A stretch of DNA of 64,000 nt from Vibrio mimicus (GCF_019048845.1 NZ_CP077426.1:543501-607500), one strand, 5' to 3'. Positions 39,310 to 49,800 are shown, numbered from the stretch's first letter. Notes: generated from the letters alone by a model not told the origin. A program made the numbers and translations.

Positions 39310-41769
39310 ATGCGAGTATTAAAGTTTGGAGGTTCATCGCTGGCGGATCCGGAGCGTTTTCTACGCGCTGCCGATATCATCGCGAATAACGCACAGCAGG
39401 AAGAGGTGGCCGTTGTCCTCTCTGCTCCGGGTAAAACCACCAATAAACTGGTGGCGGTGATTGAAAATGCGTTAGCCCGAGGTGACGCGGAACCGCAAAT
39501 TGTAGAGCTGGAAAGTTCTTTTTATGCCTTGCTTGATGGCATTAAAGCCCAGTTACCGAATTTGAATGAAAGTGCTTATAAGCAGCAAGTCGACTCTTCT
39601 ATGAGTCAACTGCGCCAGTTTGTACACGGCATTACCTTACTAGGGATGTGTCCAGATAATGTCAATGCTCGAATTATCAGCAAAGGTGAGCGTGTTTCCA
39701 TTCAATTGATGAAAGCGGTGATGGAAGCCAAAGGTCTGCCAGCGAATTTGGTTGATCCCGTTAAATACCTGCTTGCCAAAGGGGATCACCTTGAAGCCAT
39801 GGTCGATGTGGAAATCTCGACTCAGCGTTTCAGACAATTGCCATTACCGCAACAGCACGTCAATATCATGCCAGGCTTTACTGCGGGTAATGCGCAAGGT
39901 GAATTGGTCTGTTTAGGGCGTAACGGTTCGGATTATTCAGCCGCTGTACTGGCTGCCTGTTTACGCGCGGATTGCTGCGAGATTTGGACGGATGTGGATG
40001 GCGTTTACAACTGTGATCCACGTTTAGTGGATGATGCGCGCCTTCTTAAATCGCTCAGCTATCAAGAGGCGATGGAGCTTTCTTACTTCGGTGCCTCTGT
40101 ATTGCATCCTAAAACCATTGCACCGATTGCTCAATTTCAAATTCCTTGTTTGATCAAAAACAGTTTCAATCCACAAGGTGCGGGAACCTTGATTGGCCAA
40201 GACACTGGCGAAGATAAACTCGCGATCAAAGGCATTACTACTCTGAGCAATCTCACTATGGTCAACGTTTCTGGTCCAGGAATGAAAGGCATGGTGGGGA
40301 TGGCGAGCCGCGTGTTTGGCGCGATGTCAGCAGCTGATGTGTCAATTGTGCTTATCACTCAATCCTCTTCGGAATACAGCATTAGCTTCTGTATTGAAGC
40401 GCAACATAAAGCTTTGGCACAGCAAGCTCTGGTGGAAACCTTTGAGCTGGAACTGAAAGATGGTCTGCTTGAGCCGGTTGAGTTTGTCGATGATGTTGCC
40501 ATCATCACTCTAGTCGGTGATGGTATGCGCACGTCACGCGGTGTTGCTTCGCAATTTTTCGCTTCACTTGCCGAAGTGCATGTTAACGTGATTGCGATTG
40601 CCCAAGGCTCTTCTGAGCGTGCGATTTCTGCGGTGATCCCAGATGATAAGATTTCAGAAGCGATCAAAGCTTGTCACGAAAACCTCTTCAACTCTAAACA
40701 TTTCTTGGATGTGTTTGTGGTCGGTGTTGGCGGTGTGGGCGGTGAGCTGGTCGATCAAATCCAGCGTCAACAAGCCAAGCTTGCGGAAAAAGGCATCATG
40801 ATGCGGGTTTGTGGCCTCGCTAACAGTAAAGGCATGCTGCTTGATAGCCAAGGCTTACCGTTGGAGCAGTGGCGCGATCGTATGGTCAATGCAGATCAAG
40901 CGTTCAGTTTAGAGAACCTAGTGGCCTTGGTGCAGCGCAATCACATCATTAACCCTGTGTTGGTGGATTGCACTTCCAGTGATGAGATTGCCAACCAGTA
41001 TGCGGATTTCCTCGCAGCGGGTTTCCATGTCGTTACCCCGAATAAGAAAGCCAATACCGCTAGCATGAGTTACTACCATCAGTTGCGTAATGTGGCGCGT
41101 CATTCGCGTCGCAAACTGATGTACGAAACTACGGTTGGCGCGGGGTTGCCAGTTATCGAAAACTTACAAAACTTGATTGCTGCTGGGGATGAGCTGGAAA
41201 AATTCAGCGGCATTCTTTCCGGCTCGCTTTCCTTTATCTTCGGCAAATTGGATGAAGGCATGACCTTGAGCCAAGCAACGCTGCTCGCTAAAGAAAAAGG
41301 TTTTACTGAACCTGATCCACGCGATGATCTTTCTGGTATGGATGTGGCGCGCAAACTACTGATTTTGGCGCGTGAAGCAGGTTATGAGCTGGAACTGAGC
41401 GATGTGGATGTTGAACAAGCACTGCCTGCTGGCTTTGATGCATCAGGCAGTGTTGAGGAGTTCATCGCTCGTTTACCACAAGCCGATGCTGCTTTTGCTG
41501 AGCGAGTGGCGCAAGCCAAAGCCGAAGGCAAAGTGCTGCGCTATGTGGCGCAAATCGTCGACGGCCAGTGCCAAGTGCGAATTGTCGCGGTTGATGAAAA
41601 CGATCCTATGTTCAAAGTCAAAGAAGGTGAAAACGCGCTGGCTTTCTACAGCCGTTACTATCAGCCAATCCCATTGGTATTACGTGGTTACGGCGCGGGT
41701 TCTGAAGTGACTGCTGCGGGCGTGTTCTCAGATGTGATGCGTACACTCGGTTGGAAATTAGGGGTTTAA
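39310..41769 (+). CDS. thrA: Bifunctional aspartokinase I / homoserine dehydrogenase I
   Basis: This 819-residue fusion performs the first and third steps from aspartate toward threonine. The N-terminal aspartokinase begins [12 protein letters not shown]. Two ACT-type regulatory segments for threonine feedback lie around 310-460. The C-terminal homoserine dehydrogenase starts near 465 with the NAD(P) loop [13 protein letters not shown] longer frame starts at 39292. The ATG at 39310 is chosen because a GGAGG lies five bases before it and the N-terminus matches E. coli ThrA. It heads thrABC behind the attenuator. Confidence 0.97.
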   Translation: MRVLKFGGSSLADPERFLRAADIIANNAQQEEVAVVLSAPGKTTNKLVAVIENALARGDAEPQIVELESSFYALLDGIKAQLPNLNESAYKQQVDSSMSQLRQFVHGITLLGMCPDNVNARIISKGERVSIQLMKAVMEAKGLPANLVDPVKYLLAKGDHLEAMVDVEISTQRFRQLPLPQQHVNIMPGFTAGNAQGELVCLGRNGSDYSAAVLAACLRADCCEIWTDVDGVYNCDPRLVDDARLLKSLSYQEAMELSYFGASVLHPKTIAPIAQFQIPCLIKNSFNPQGAGTLIGQDTGEDKLAIKGITTLSNLTMVNVSGPGMKGMVGMASRVFGAMSAADVSIVLITQSSSEYSISFCIEAQHKALAQQALVETFELELKDGLLEPVEFVDDVAIITLVGDGMRTSRGVASQFFASLAEVHVNVIAIAQGSSERAISAVIPDDKISEAIKACHENLFNSKHFLDVFVVGVGGVGGELVDQIQRQQAKLAEKGIMMRVCGLANSKGMLLDSQGLPLEQWRDRMVNADQAFSLENLVALVQRNHIINPVLVDCTSSDEIANQYADFLAAGFHVVTPNKKANTASMSYYHQLRNVARHSRRKLMYETTVGAGLPVIENLQNLIAAGDELEKFSGILSGSLSFIFGKLDEGMTLSQATLLAKEKGFTEPDPRDDLSGMDVARKLLILAREAGYELELSDVDVEQALPAGFDASGSVEEFIARLPQADAAFAERVAQAKAEGKVLRYVAQIVDGQCQVRIVAVDENDPMFKVKEGENALAFYSRYYQPIPLVLRGYGAGSEVTAAGVFSDVMRTLGWKLGV

Positions 41770-41789
41770 TAGAAATGAGTTCAGGTGAC

Positions 41790-42746
41790 ATGAGTGTTGT
41801 GGTGTACGCACCCGCTTCCATTGGTAATGTCAGTGTCGGGTTTGATGTGTTGGGGGCCGCTGTGTCCCCGATTGATGGCACGTTACTCGGCGACCGAGTG
41901 AAAGTGGAAACTGGCGCAGAGGCCTTCACGCTGAAAACGGCGGGACGATTTGTCGATAAGCTTCCCGCAAATCCGCAAGAAAACATTGTGTATGACTGCT
42001 GGCAAGTATTCGCGCGTGAGCTAGAGAAAAAATCTGCGGCACTGAAGCCGCTGACCATGACGCTAGAAAAAAATATGCCGATTGGTTCAGGATTGGGATC
42101 CAGTGCTTGCTCGATTGTGGCTGCATTGGATGCGTTGAATCAGTTTCACGCCAGTCCGCTGGATGAAACCGAGCTTCTGGCTTTGATGGGAGAAATGGAA
42201 GGCAAGATCTCTGGCAGTATTCACTATGACAACGTTGCTCCCTGCTATTTAGGCGGTGTGCAGCTCATGCTTGAAGAGCTTGGCATCATTAGTCAATCCG
42301 TGCCGAGTTTTGATGACTGGTATTGGGTGATGGCCTATCCGGGGATCAAGGTGTCCACGGCGGAAGCGCGTGCCATTTTGCCTGCGCAATATCGCCGCCA
42401 AGATATTGTGGCGCATGGCCGCTATCTGGCAGGATTTATTCACGCTTGCCATACTCAGCAGCCTGAATTAGCGGCAAAAATGATCAAAGACGTGATTGCC
42501 GAACCCTATCGTGAGAAACTGCTGCCGGGTTTTGCCAAAGCACGCAGCTACGCCGCTTCGGCTGGCGCACTGGCAACTGGCATTTCGGGCAGTGGTCCGA
42601 CTTTGTTTAGCGTGTGCAAAGAACAAGCAGTGGCTGAACGTGTGGCACGTTGGCTTGAGCAAAACTATGTGCAAAATGAAGAAGGATTCGCCCACATTTG
42701 TCGCCTAGACAAGCAAGGTTCGAAAGTAACAGGAAGTGAGCTATGA
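41790..42746 (+). CDS. thrB: Homoserine kinase
   Basis: The 318-residue GHMP kinase phosphorylates homoserine. The ATP-binding motif [12 protein letters not shown] lies near residue 92, and the N-terminal [17 protein letters not shown] and C-terminal [10 protein letters not shown] are both family marks. Upstream in-frame starts exist at 41775 and 41751. The ATG at 41790 gives the family N-terminus ([10 protein letters not shown]) and has an AGG-containing element close before it. It begins about 20 bases after thrA, and its stop overlaps the thrC start. Confidence 0.95.
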   Translation: MSVVVYAPASIGNVSVGFDVLGAAVSPIDGTLLGDRVKVETGAEAFTLKTAGRFVDKLPANPQENIVYDCWQVFARELEKKSAALKPLTMTLEKNMPIGSGLGSSACSIVAALDALNQFHASPLDETELLALMGEMEGKISGSIHYDNVAPCYLGGVQLMLEELGIISQSVPSFDDWYWVMAYPGIKVSTAEARAILPAQYRRQDIVAHGRYLAGFIHACHTQQPELAAKMIKDVIAEPYREKLLPGFAKARSYAASAGALATGISGSGPTLFSVCKEQAVAERVARWLEQNYVQNEEGFAHICRLDKQGSKVTGSEL

Positions 42747-44023
42747 AGCTGTACAACATAAAAGAAAATGATGAACAAGTCTCCTTTGGTCAAGCCGTTC
42801 GCCAAGGGTTAGGCCGCAATCAAGGCCTGTTTTTTCCGGAAGAATTGCCGAAGTTTGACGATATTGATGCTCTATTAGCCGAAGATTTCGTCTCTCGTAG
42901 CAGCAAGATTTTATCGGCATTGATTGGCGATGAACTCCCTGCGGATAAAATTCGCGCTATGGTGGATTCCGCCTTTCAATTCGCCGCACCGATTGCCAAA
43001 GTGAAAGAGGGCGTTTACGCGCTCGAATTGTTCCACGGGCCAACGCTCGCGTTTAAAGATTTTGGTGGCCGCTTTATGGCCCAGTCTCTGGCGGCGGTCT
43101 CGAATGGCGGAAAAATCACGATTTTAACGGCGACATCCGGTGATACCGGCGCTGCTGTTGCGCATGCTTTTTATGGCATGCCAGACATTAATGTGGTGAT
43201 CCTCTACCCGAAAGGCAAAATCAGCCCGCTGCAAGAAAAGCTGTTCTGCACATTAGGTAAAAACATTCACACTGTGGCGATCAATGGTGATTTTGATGCG
43301 TGCCAAGCGCTAGTGAAACAAGCTTTTGATGACGCAGAGCTGCGTCAACAGATCGGTTTGAATTCAGCCAACTCAATTAACATCAGCCGTTTGATGGCGC
43401 AAATCTGTTACTACTTTGAAGCCGCTGCGCAGATGAGCAAAGCCGAGCGTGAAAATCTGGTGATTTCAGTACCAAGTGGTAACTTCGGTAACCTAACGGC
43501 GGGGCTGTTAGCCAAAGCACTGGGTTTACCGGTGAAACGTTTTATTGCGGCAACCAATACCAACGATACCGTTCCGCGTTACTTAGAAACGGGACGTTGG
43601 GAACCAAAACCCACGGTAGCGACAACATCAAATGCGATGGATGTGAGCCAACCGAACAACTGGCCGCGTATCGAAGAGCTCTGTCAACGTATGGGATGGG
43701 GCTTAGAAACGTTAGGCAAAGGCGCCGTTTCTGACGAGGAAAGTGCACAAGCAGTACAAGAACTTTATGATCTAGGCTACTTGTGTGAGCCGCATGGTTC
43801 GATTGCTTACCGTGTATTGGAAGATCAGCGTCAGCCGCAAGAAACGGGGCTGTTCTTATGTACCGCGCACCCCGCTAAATTCAAAGAAGTGGTGGATGAA
43901 ATTTTAGGTACCGACATTGAACTGCCAGCACCACTTGCTAAACATGCAGCGATGGAGTTGCTCTCACAAGAACTGAATGCAGATTTCGCAGCGCTGCGTG
44001 CGTTACTGCTGAATGTGAAATAA
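42743..44023 (+). CDS. thrC: Threonine synthase
   Basis: The 426-residue PLP enzyme converts phosphohomoserine to threonine. The PLP-binding lysine is Lys105 in [10 protein letters not shown]. The phosphate-binding loops [11 protein letters not shown] and SVPSGNFGN follow. Its ATG overlaps the thrB TGA (ATGA), so the two are translationally coupled. It is the last gene of the thr operon and ends at a strong terminator shared with grcA. Confidence 0.97.
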   Translation: MKLYNIKENDEQVSFGQAVRQGLGRNQGLFFPEELPKFDDIDALLAEDFVSRSSKILSALIGDELPADKIRAMVDSAFQFAAPIAKVKEGVYALELFHGPTLAFKDFGGRFMAQSLAAVSNGGKITILTATSGDTGAAVAHAFYGMPDINVVILYPKGKISPLQEKLFCTLGKNIHTVAINGDFDACQALVKQAFDDAELRQQIGLNSANSINISRLMAQICYYFEAAAQMSKAERENLVISVPSGNFGNLTAGLLAKALGLPVKRFIAATNTNDTVPRYLETGRWEPKPTVATTSNAMDVSQPNNWPRIEELCQRMGWGLETLGKGAVSDEESAQAVQELYDLGYLCEPHGSIAYRVLEDQRQPQETGLFLCTAHPAKFKEVVDEILGTDIELPAPLAKHAAMELLSQELNADFAALRALLLNVK

Positions 44024-44053
44024 TCAGCGGATTTGAGAAAGCGAAGATAATAA

Positions 44054-44080
44054 AAAACGGTGCTCATTGAGCACCGTTTT
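44054..44080. terminator. Bidirectional terminator between thrC and grcA
   Basis: A near-perfect 27-base palindrome with AAAACGGTGCTC / GAGCACCGTTTT arms; A-rich on the left and T-rich on the right, so it can serve both convergent genes. Confidence 0.9.
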
Positions 44081-44102
44081 AGTATAGATTCTTTACTGAC
44101 GA

Positions 44103-44480
44103 TTACAGAGATTCAGTGAAAGTACGCGCGATAACATCGCGTTGCTGCTCAGCAGTCAGAGAGTTGAAACGCACGGCGTAGCCAGAAACACGGATAGTCA
44201 GCTGTGGGTATTTTTCTGGATGCGCAACGGCATCTTCCAGAGTTTCACGCTTCAGTACGTTTACGTTCAAATGTTGACCACCTTCGATGCGTGGTGCCGC
44301 TTCGATCGCGACTTCACGGCTTTCGAATTGACCAAGATCGTTGATGCTAACCACTTGATCAGCTTCAAAGCCTTTCAGCGCAGCAACACAGCGTGCTTCA
44401 TTCTTTTCGCTATCGAGCAACCAGATTGAGTTCAGTAGGTCATCGTTAGCAGCTTTAGTGATTTGGATACCTTGGATCAT
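44103..44480 (-). CDS. grcA: Autonomous glycyl radical cofactor GrcA (YfiD)
   Basis: The 125-residue protein is a spare C-terminal domain of pyruvate formate-lyase. The glycyl radical site [10 protein letters not shown] places the radical on Gly100. In E. coli it rescues oxygen-cleaved PflB and helps cells at low oxygen and low pH. An AGGAG element precedes the ATG. Two FNR-type boxes and a TATAAT lie upstream in the same two-site geometry described for E. coli yfiD. It is convergent with thrC. Confidence 0.96.
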   Translation of the reverse strand: MIQGIQITKAANDDLLNSIWLLDSEKNEARCVAALKGFEADQVVSINDLGQFESREVAIEAAPRIEGGQHLNVNVLKRETLEDAVAHPEKYPQLTIRVSGYAVRFNSLTAEQQRDVIARTFTESL

Positions 44481-44546
44481 TGCTTTCTCCTAGTCCACAT
44501 CAAGTGGCGTTATTGGTGTTAATTTTCAGATCTTGTTGAGCTGGCT

Positions 44547-44552
44547 ATTATA
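44547..44552 (-). promoter_or_regulatory. -10 element of the grcA promoter
   Basis: A perfect TATAAT on the minus strand. It puts the start of transcription near 44540, about 43 bases below the centre of the proximal FNR box. Confidence 0.6.
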
Positions 44553-44576
44553 TAGCAAATATCCACACGTCTGATA

Positions 44577-44590
44577 TTGATTTATGTCAA
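44577..44590 (-). promoter_or_regulatory. Proximal FNR box of grcA
   Basis: TTGATTTATGTCAA fits TTGAT-N4-ATCAA with one mismatch. Its centre lies about 42-44 bases upstream of the predicted start of transcription, the class II activator position. Confidence 0.7.
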
Positions 44591-44629
44591 TTTACAACAA
44601 AAAACCTTTTTTATGATAAGGTTTGATTT

Positions 44630-44643
44630 TTGATTTGTATCAA
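44630..44643 (-). promoter_or_regulatory. Distal FNR box of grcA
   Basis: TTGATTTGTATCAA is a perfect match to the FNR consensus. It is centred 53 bases upstream of the proximal box. Confidence 0.7.
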
Positions 44644-44825
44644 TAAATGCTTTAAAAACAGTGCTTGGTAATTTTATTTTAATTAATCAAAAATAGTTAA
44701 ATGATATTTTGTTGTAAATTTACTACATTATTGTAATCAAGCTTGACCTGAACTCGATAAAATCAGAAAGTTATTCGCATGAACTGAAAGTCCGAAGTCA
44801 TTTAGCAACAATAAGAAGTCGTGTT

Positions 44826-45680
44826 ATGTATGAGAAGTTAATTGGGGCGCATGTTTCGGCCTCCGGTGGTGTTGAACTCGCGCCAGTTAGAGCGCGCGAA
44901 ATCGGGGCGAATGCGTTTGCTCTGTTTACTAAAAACCAGCGTCAATGGGCAGCTAAGCCTCTTGAAGCAAGTAGCATTCGTGCTTTCAAAGCAAACTGCA
45001 AAAAATGGGGTTTCACCAGTGAGGCGATTTTGCCGCACGACTCTTATCTGATTAATTTAGGGGCTCCAGAGCCCGAGAAGCTCGACAAATCACGAGCCGC
45101 TTTTGTTGATGAAATGATACGTTGTGATCAGTTAGGGTTAACTTTGCTTAACTTTCACCCAGGTAGCCACTTGCAGCAGGTTTCAGAAGAGGCGTGTTTA
45201 GCGACGATTGCTGAATCGATCAACTTGGCTCACCAATCTGTGCCGAATGTGATTGCAGTGATAGAAAATACCGCAGGGCAGGGGAGTAACTTAGGTTGGC
45301 GTTTTGAGCATCTGGCGGCAATTATTGACCAAGTTGAGGATAAAGAACGGGTTGGAGTTTGCCTCGATACTTGCCACACCTTTGCTGCAGGTTATGACTT
45401 ACGTACTAAAGCAGCGTGTAATGAGACTTTTGCTGAATTTGAACGGGTGGTCGGGATGCACTATTTGCGCGCAATGCACATCAATGATTCAAAAGGCAAA
45501 CTGGCTAGCCGCGTTGACCGTCACCATTCCTTAGGTATGGGAGAGATTGGCTGGGAGTGTTTTGAGTATATTGCTAAAGATGCTCGATTTAATGGTATCC
45601 CACTGATTTTAGAAACGATTGACCCTGATATCTGGGCGACAGAGATCGCAACACTGCGCCAATTTTCTGAGGAAAAGTAA
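44826..45680 (+). CDS. nfo: Endonuclease IV (AP endonuclease)
   Basis: The 284-residue TIM-barrel enzyme cuts DNA at abasic sites and processes oxidised 3' ends in base-excision repair. Metal ligands are visible in the family blocks [46 protein letters not shown] and [10 protein letters not shown], ending with ILETIDP. The length is normal. The ribosome-binding site before the ATG is weak. It lies about 400 bases before ung, so two base-excision repair genes are neighbours here. Confidence 0.97.
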   Translation: MYEKLIGAHVSASGGVELAPVRAREIGANAFALFTKNQRQWAAKPLEASSIRAFKANCKKWGFTSEAILPHDSYLINLGAPEPEKLDKSRAAFVDEMIRCDQLGLTLLNFHPGSHLQQVSEEACLATIAESINLAHQSVPNVIAVIENTAGQGSNLGWRFEHLAAIIDQVEDKERVGVCLDTCHTFAAGYDLRTKAACNETFAEFERVVGMHYLRAMHINDSKGKLASRVDRHHSLGMGEIGWECFEYIAKDARFNGIPLILETIDPDIWATEIATLRQFSEEK

Positions 45681-45758
45681 AAATAATCGGCGTGTTTCAC
45701 AGATTTGGCATCTTTTTTTCATCATGCTCAGGGTCAGCGTTGTAAGAAGGATGCCGCT

Positions 45759-45881
45759 ATGAACATATTTGCTAGCTCAGCTTCGCCTAGTTCCAAACCT
45801 GCCGCTCGTCGTCCAGTCCCTAATCGACATGTTAACGGGCAAGGTCACCATCGTTCACCTCAACCACAGAAGCCGAATTAA
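45759..45881 (+). CDS. Candidate 40-residue basic microprotein
   Basis: A 41-codon frame starts at an ATG with a good AAGGA element seven bases upstream. It encodes a Pro-, Ser-, Arg- and His-rich peptide starting MNIFASSASPSSKPAARRPV and ending QPQKPN. There is no signal peptide or membrane segment, and I do not recognise a family. It lies between nfo and ung on the same strand. The low-complexity composition makes disorder likely. Support is the start context and clean frame only. Confidence 0.45.
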   Translation: MNIFASSASPSSKPAARRPVPNRHVNGQGHHRSPQPQKPN

Positions 45882-45928
45882 GGTTTATTTCATTCGCGGA
45901 TCCAAGTGAACCATTCCTCTCATTTTGC

Positions 45929-45957
45929 CCCACCTTTTGAGCAAACTGAAAGGTGGG
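45929..45957. other. Hairpin between the microprotein frame and ung
   Basis: Nine-base arms CCCACCTTT / AAAGGTGGG around an 11-base loop, with no T-run on the plus strand. It may end or stabilise the transcript of the preceding small frame. Confidence 0.45.
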
Positions 45958-46017
45958 CTAACAGTCTATTTCTTGGTGTTTTTGCCCCTCATTTGCGATT
46001 GGTTATGGAGGACTTAC

Positions 46018-46043
46018 CTGCATCTTGATAGGGTTTGGGTATA
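46018..46043 (-). repeat. Possible degenerate copy of the dispersed repeat
   Basis: Read on the minus strand it begins TATACCCAAAC and has AAG-A-TGCAG at the positions of AAG-T-TGCAG in copy A (6153-6213); about 20 of 26 bases agree by hand alignment. It lies just before ung. Confidence 0.35.
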
Positions 46044-46079
46044 CAATACTGCCGTTGATCATAATTTGTAGGTATTGAT

Positions 46080-46760
46080 ATGTCTGAATCACTCACTTGG
46101 CATGATGTCATTGGTAAGGAAAAGCAGCAGGATTACTTTCAGCAAACCATGCAATTTGTTGAAAGTCAGCGTCAGGCCGGAAAGGTCATCTACCCACCGG
46201 CAAAAGATGTGTTCAATGCGTTTCGGTTTACTGAATTTGGCGATGTCAATGTCGTGATTTTAGGGCAGGATCCTTACCACGGTCCAAATCAGGCTCATGG
46301 TCTGTGTTTCTCTGTATTGCCAGGTGTCAAAACTCCGCCGTCTTTAGTCAATATCTACAAAGAGCTGGCACAAGACATTCCAGGATTTCAAATTCCTCAA
46401 CATGGTTATTTGCAAAGTTGGGCGCAGCAAGGCGTATTGTTATTGAATACCGTGCTAACCGTTGAGCAAGGAATGGCGCACTCACATGCGAATACTGGAT
46501 GGGAGACGTTTACTGATCGAGTGATTGACGCTCTGAATCAACATCGTAACGGCTTGGTATTCTTACTCTGGGGATCTCATGCGCAGAAAAAGGGGCGCAT
46601 GATTGATCGCCAGCGCCATCATGTATTGATGGCGCCTCATCCATCTCCGCTTTCTGCACATCGAGGTTTTTTAGGGTGTCAGCACTTTTCTCAAACTAAT
46701 CAATTACTTTTAAATCAAGGTATTAAACCAATAGATTGGCAGCCACAACTCGAAGTTTAA
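46080..46760 (+). CDS. ung: Uracil-DNA glycosylase
   Basis: Ung removes uracil from DNA as the first step of base-excision repair. The 226-residue protein has the water-activating motif GQDPYH at residues 62-67 (catalytic Asp64), the uracil-binding LLLNTVLTV, and the DNA-clamping [11 protein letters not shown] near 187. The length is typical. It lies downstream of nfo with a 400-base interval that carries its own small features, so separate transcription is likely. Confidence 0.98.
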   Translation: MSESLTWHDVIGKEKQQDYFQQTMQFVESQRQAGKVIYPPAKDVFNAFRFTEFGDVNVVILGQDPYHGPNQAHGLCFSVLPGVKTPPSLVNIYKELAQDIPGFQIPQHGYLQSWAQQGVLLLNTVLTVEQGMAHSHANTGWETFTDRVIDALNQHRNGLVFLLWGSHAQKKGRMIDRQRHHVLMAPHPSPLSAHRGFLGCQHFSQTNQLLLNQGIKPIDWQPQLEV

Positions 46761-46845
46761 TTTAATCGGTGTTTTTTCGACCAGTTTCAAAGCTGGGATA
46801 TCAATCCTTATGTACACTTTAGATTAGTAAAGTATGGAGATTGAT

Positions 46846-47400
46846 ATGATGATGATGGAACGAATTCGCCGTGAACACAGTTATATGGTGCGGTTACTGT
46901 CGATTTTACGCCATAAGCTAGATTTGGTGAAAAGCGAACAACCCATTAATTACAGTTTATTGAAAGAGATCATTGATTATTTAGCGAGTCATTCAGAAAA
47001 AGTACATCACCCGAAAGAGGACATTCTTTATCGACACTATATGGTGAAGTATGGTGACGAACAGCAAGTGGCTAATCTGGAGCAAGAGCATCAGGCTCTA
47101 TCGCAAATCACTCACCAATTTTTAAATGTTATGGAGATGATCCTCAATGACGCTGTGGTGCCGCAAGATGTATTTATTGAACAACTTGAGGCCTTTATTC
47201 AAGGGCAAAAACGGCATCTTGAGCTTGAAGAGCAGTCAATCTTACCTTTGATTAATCAAACGTTTGGATTGGATGATTGGCAAGTGGTCGAAGCGCAATG
47301 GCTAGAAACGGATGATGACCCAGTGTTTGGTGAAACCATCGCTGAGCGTTATGCTCATCTAGCGCGGCGAGTTCGTAAAAGTGAAAGTGAATGTACTTAA
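46846..47400 (+). CDS. Hemerythrin-like domain protein
   Basis: The 184-residue protein is a four-helix hemerythrin/HHE-domain protein with iron-ligand residues spaced as REH (near residue 10), HSEKVHHPKED (near 49-59), LEQEH and, in the last helix, HLELEEQ. Such domains bind a di-iron centre and may sense or carry oxygen or nitric oxide, or take part in iron-sulfur repair. The role here is unknown. An in-frame ATG exists at 46834. The ATG at 46846 is preferred because a GGAGA element lies five to six bases upstream. A strong terminator follows. Confidence 0.82.
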   Translation: MMMMERIRREHSYMVRLLSILRHKLDLVKSEQPINYSLLKEIIDYLASHSEKVHHPKEDILYRHYMVKYGDEQQVANLEQEHQALSQITHQFLNVMEMILNDAVVPQDVFIEQLEAFIQGQKRHLELEEQSILPLINQTFGLDDWQVVEAQWLETDDDPVFGETIAERYAHLARRVRKSESECT

Positions 47401-47431
47401 GGAAAAGGGATTTCGCCGAGAGCTTAAAAAC

Positions 47432-47456
47432 AAAGGCACGTGTGTCACGTGCCTTT
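47432..47456. terminator. Bidirectional terminator after the hemerythrin gene
   Basis: Perfect 11-base arms AAAGGCACGTG / CACGTGCCTTT with loop TGT, between the hemerythrin gene and the convergent DUF3545 gene. Confidence 0.85.
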
Positions 47457-47469
47457 ATCGTTCAATTCT

Positions 47470-47649
47470 CTAGATTTTGATGTCATCAGCATCGAGACAG
47501 ACATCCATCTCTAACAGCTCTTTCTCAAGCCGTTTGCGATCTCGAATCGCTTCAATTTCGCGCCACATCCGTTTCACCGGTTTTGAACGGCTTGTACGAA
47601 TTTTAGAGATTTCCATTTCTAGCAGCTGATCAAAGTGCAGTTCGTCCAT
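47470..47649 (-). CDS. DUF3545 family small protein
   Basis: The 59-residue charged protein begins MDELHFDQLLEMEISK and continues with the RSKPVKRMWREIEAIRDRKRL block typical of DUF3545, a small family of unknown function common in Vibrio. A longer frame reaches 47784, but its extra 45 residues look non-coding. The ATG at 47649 has a GAGG element six bases before it and yields the family's usual length. Predicted structure is mostly helical with mixed charges. Confidence 0.75.
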   Translation of the reverse strand: MDELHFDQLLEMEISKIRTSRSKPVKRMWREIEAIRDRKRLEKELLEMDVCLDADDIKI

Positions 47650-48342
47650 AAGTCGCCTCATTATTGTTGTCATCATTCCCTGAGTGCTCTCTAAATAGCA
47701 CATCTTGCCGAAGCGTAACTTTGATTTGTTTCTCATTTGTTTCGTTTCTATGAAGCTTTGATGAGCTTTTGAACAGAGTTTCACATTTTTAGCGGGGCGT
47801 TATCGATGAAAATCTAAACAACTAACGAAGGCAAACGATTAGCTTTGTGCATTTTTCATGTTGAACAAATGTTATTTTTTCCGTTTTTCTGACCTGTCTC
47901 GATTTTTTTTTAGTCACTTAAGCAAGTTGCATGACCGCAAACTGACATAAAGATCATGATTCAACTATGGTGACACGATTCCCAAAGGGTGAGATTCCAT
48001 TGCTGGAATGTACAATGCACGTTCAATAAATGAACGGTGTTGTGATTTTTTTATGTTTATTTTGTTTTGTATTTGTAGCTTAATTTCTTTTTTAGATGTT
48101 AATAAAACGTGTTTTTAAGGTGAAAAATAACATTTTAATGAAATGTGGTTCATATTGATTTTTGCTTAATGAGGTTGCATTATCCGCCCGTCAAAAAAAT
48201 AGGCTGGGTGCTTTTCGAGGCCTCTTCTGCTCGATAGTGCCAAGACATACACGGCAAAAAGATAAACTCAATACCATATCCGTGTAACAGAAACTCTTAT
48301 TCATCGGGGTAAGAGCAGCCCATCACTCAATACGAGGTTCCT
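47650..48342. other. Long intergenic region upstream of the AGCS symporter
   Basis: No gene is supported in these roughly 690 A/T-rich bases. Two adjacent hairpins stand out: ATTCCA/TGGAAT (47994-48009) and CGTTCA/TGAACG (48020-48036), the latter followed within ten bases by seven T residues. Nearer the symporter is a CTCTTA/TAAGAG hairpin (around 48294-48315). A short RNA or a long structured leader is possible. I do not see the conserved core of a glycine riboswitch. Confidence 0.4.
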
Positions 48343-49773
48343 GTGACAGACTTAATTAACTTAATGAACGACCTACTATGGGGTTCCATCTTGGTTTACC
48401 TATTGGTTGGGGTTGGTATTTACTTCACTCTACGATTGGGTTTCATCCAATTTCGCCATTTCACACATACTTTCACTGTTCTGAAAAATAGCCGCAAGGC
48501 GGATAATGCGGGTATTTCTTCTTTCCAAGCTTTATGTACCAGCCTTGCCGCTCGTGTTGGTACGGGGAATATGGCGGGAGTTGCTGTTGCTTTAACTGCC
48601 GGTGGCCCTGGCGCCATCTTCTGGATGTGGTTGATTGCCATGTTAGGTATGGCGACTTCTTTCGCGGAAAGTACATTGGCGCAGCTGTACAAAACTCGTG
48701 ATAAAGATGGTAACTACCGTGGTGGTCCTGCGTACTATATGGAGAAAGGCCTTGGTATGCGTTGGATGGGAGTGCTGTTCTCCATCTTCCTGATCATTGC
48801 CTTTGGTCTGGTGTTTAATGCCGTTCAAGCCAACTCCATTACTAACGCAATGAAAACCGCTTTTGGCTTTGAGCCTATGGTGATCGGTGTCGGCATCGTA
48901 TTGCTGACCGCATTCGTTATTTTTGGTGGTATTCGTAAAATTGCACGTACGGCGGAGCTGATTGTTCCTTTTATGGCGTTTGCTTACCTTGCGATTGCCC
49001 TGTTTGTTGTGCTGATGAACTATGAGAAAGTACCTGATGCGATCAGTCTAATTTTCAAAAGTGCCTTCGGCTTACAAGAAGCGGCTGCAGGTGGTTTAGG
49101 CTATGCGATTGCGCAAGCCATGATCAACGGTGTGAAGCGTGGCTTGTTCTCGAACGAAGCAGGTATGGGTTCTGCACCTAACGCCGCTGCCTCTGCGACA
49201 CCATATCCACCACACCCAGCTTCACAAGGTTACGTGCAAATGCTTGGCGTGTTTATCGATACTATCGTTATTTGTACCGCGACTGTTGCCATTATCCTGA
49301 TGTCGGGTGAATACGTGCCTCACGGCGAGCTAACGGGGATTGAGCTGACTCAGCGTGCACTCAGTTCTCAAGTGGGTGATTGGGGCGCGATTTTTATTGC
49401 TTTTGCGATCTTCTTCTTCGCCTTTACCTCAATTATTGCAAACTACTCGTATGCGGAAACGAACCTGATTTTCCTTGAGCACAACAACAAAAAAGGCTTA
49501 GTGCTGTTTCGTTTAGTGTTTCTGGGTATGGTGATGTTCGGTTCGCTAGCCACTTTGCCCACGGTATGGGCGATGGCTGACGTTTCGATGGGCTTGATGG
49601 CGATTGTTAACTTAGTGGCGATTTTACTGCTCTCGGGCATCGTGATTAAGCTGGCTAAGGATTACAACCGCCAATTGGATGCTGGTAAAGTGCCAACGTT
49701 TGATGCCAATGATTATCCTGAGCTGAAATCTCAACTTGAAGATGGCATTTGGGATAATAACAAGGCGTCATAG
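48343..49773 (+). CDS. Sodium:alanine/glycine symporter (AGCS family)
   Basis: The 476-residue inner-membrane protein has about eleven helices. Signature blocks of the AGCS family include GVGIYFTLRLGFIQFRHF near the start, SFQALCTSLAARVGTGNMAGVA, and GVKRGLFSNEAGMGSAP. Such transporters import alanine or glycine with sodium. The start is a GTG behind a GAGG element. A long, hairpin-rich region precedes it, suggesting regulation at the leader level. A clear terminator follows. Confidence 0.93.
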   Translation: MTDLINLMNDLLWGSILVYLLVGVGIYFTLRLGFIQFRHFTHTFTVLKNSRKADNAGISSFQALCTSLAARVGTGNMAGVAVALTAGGPGAIFWMWLIAMLGMATSFAESTLAQLYKTRDKDGNYRGGPAYYMEKGLGMRWMGVLFSIFLIIAFGLVFNAVQANSITNAMKTAFGFEPMVIGVGIVLLTAFVIFGGIRKIARTAELIVPFMAFAYLAIALFVVLMNYEKVPDAISLIFKSAFGLQEAAAGGLGYAIAQAMINGVKRGLFSNEAGMGSAPNAAASATPYPPHPASQGYVQMLGVFIDTIVICTATVAIILMSGEYVPHGELTGIELTQRALSSQVGDWGAIFIAFAIFFFAFTSIIANYSYAETNLIFLEHNNKKGLVLFRLVFLGMVMFGSLATLPTVWAMADVSMGLMAIVNLVAILLLSGIVIKLAKDYNRQLDAGKVPTFDANDYPELKSQLEDGIWDNNKAS

Positions 49774-49800
49774 AAACGACCGATATTAGAAATTGAAAAA

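Larger units (their letters stand above)
44481..44825. promoter_or_regulatory. grcA-nfo divergent regulatory region
   Basis: The region carries the grcA promoter with two FNR boxes (listed separately) and is A/T-rich toward nfo. No additional gene is seen. The nfo promoter is not obvious. Confidence 0.5.

Noticed and set aside
47650..47784. N-terminal extension of the DUF3545 gene to 47784
   Set aside because: The extra 45 residues do not fit the family, while the ATG at 47649 has a good ribosome-binding site and normal length.
48100..48342. Glycine riboswitch before the AGCS symporter
   Set aside because: Looked for the conserved GGAGAG and GCCGAAGG-type cores and did not find them.
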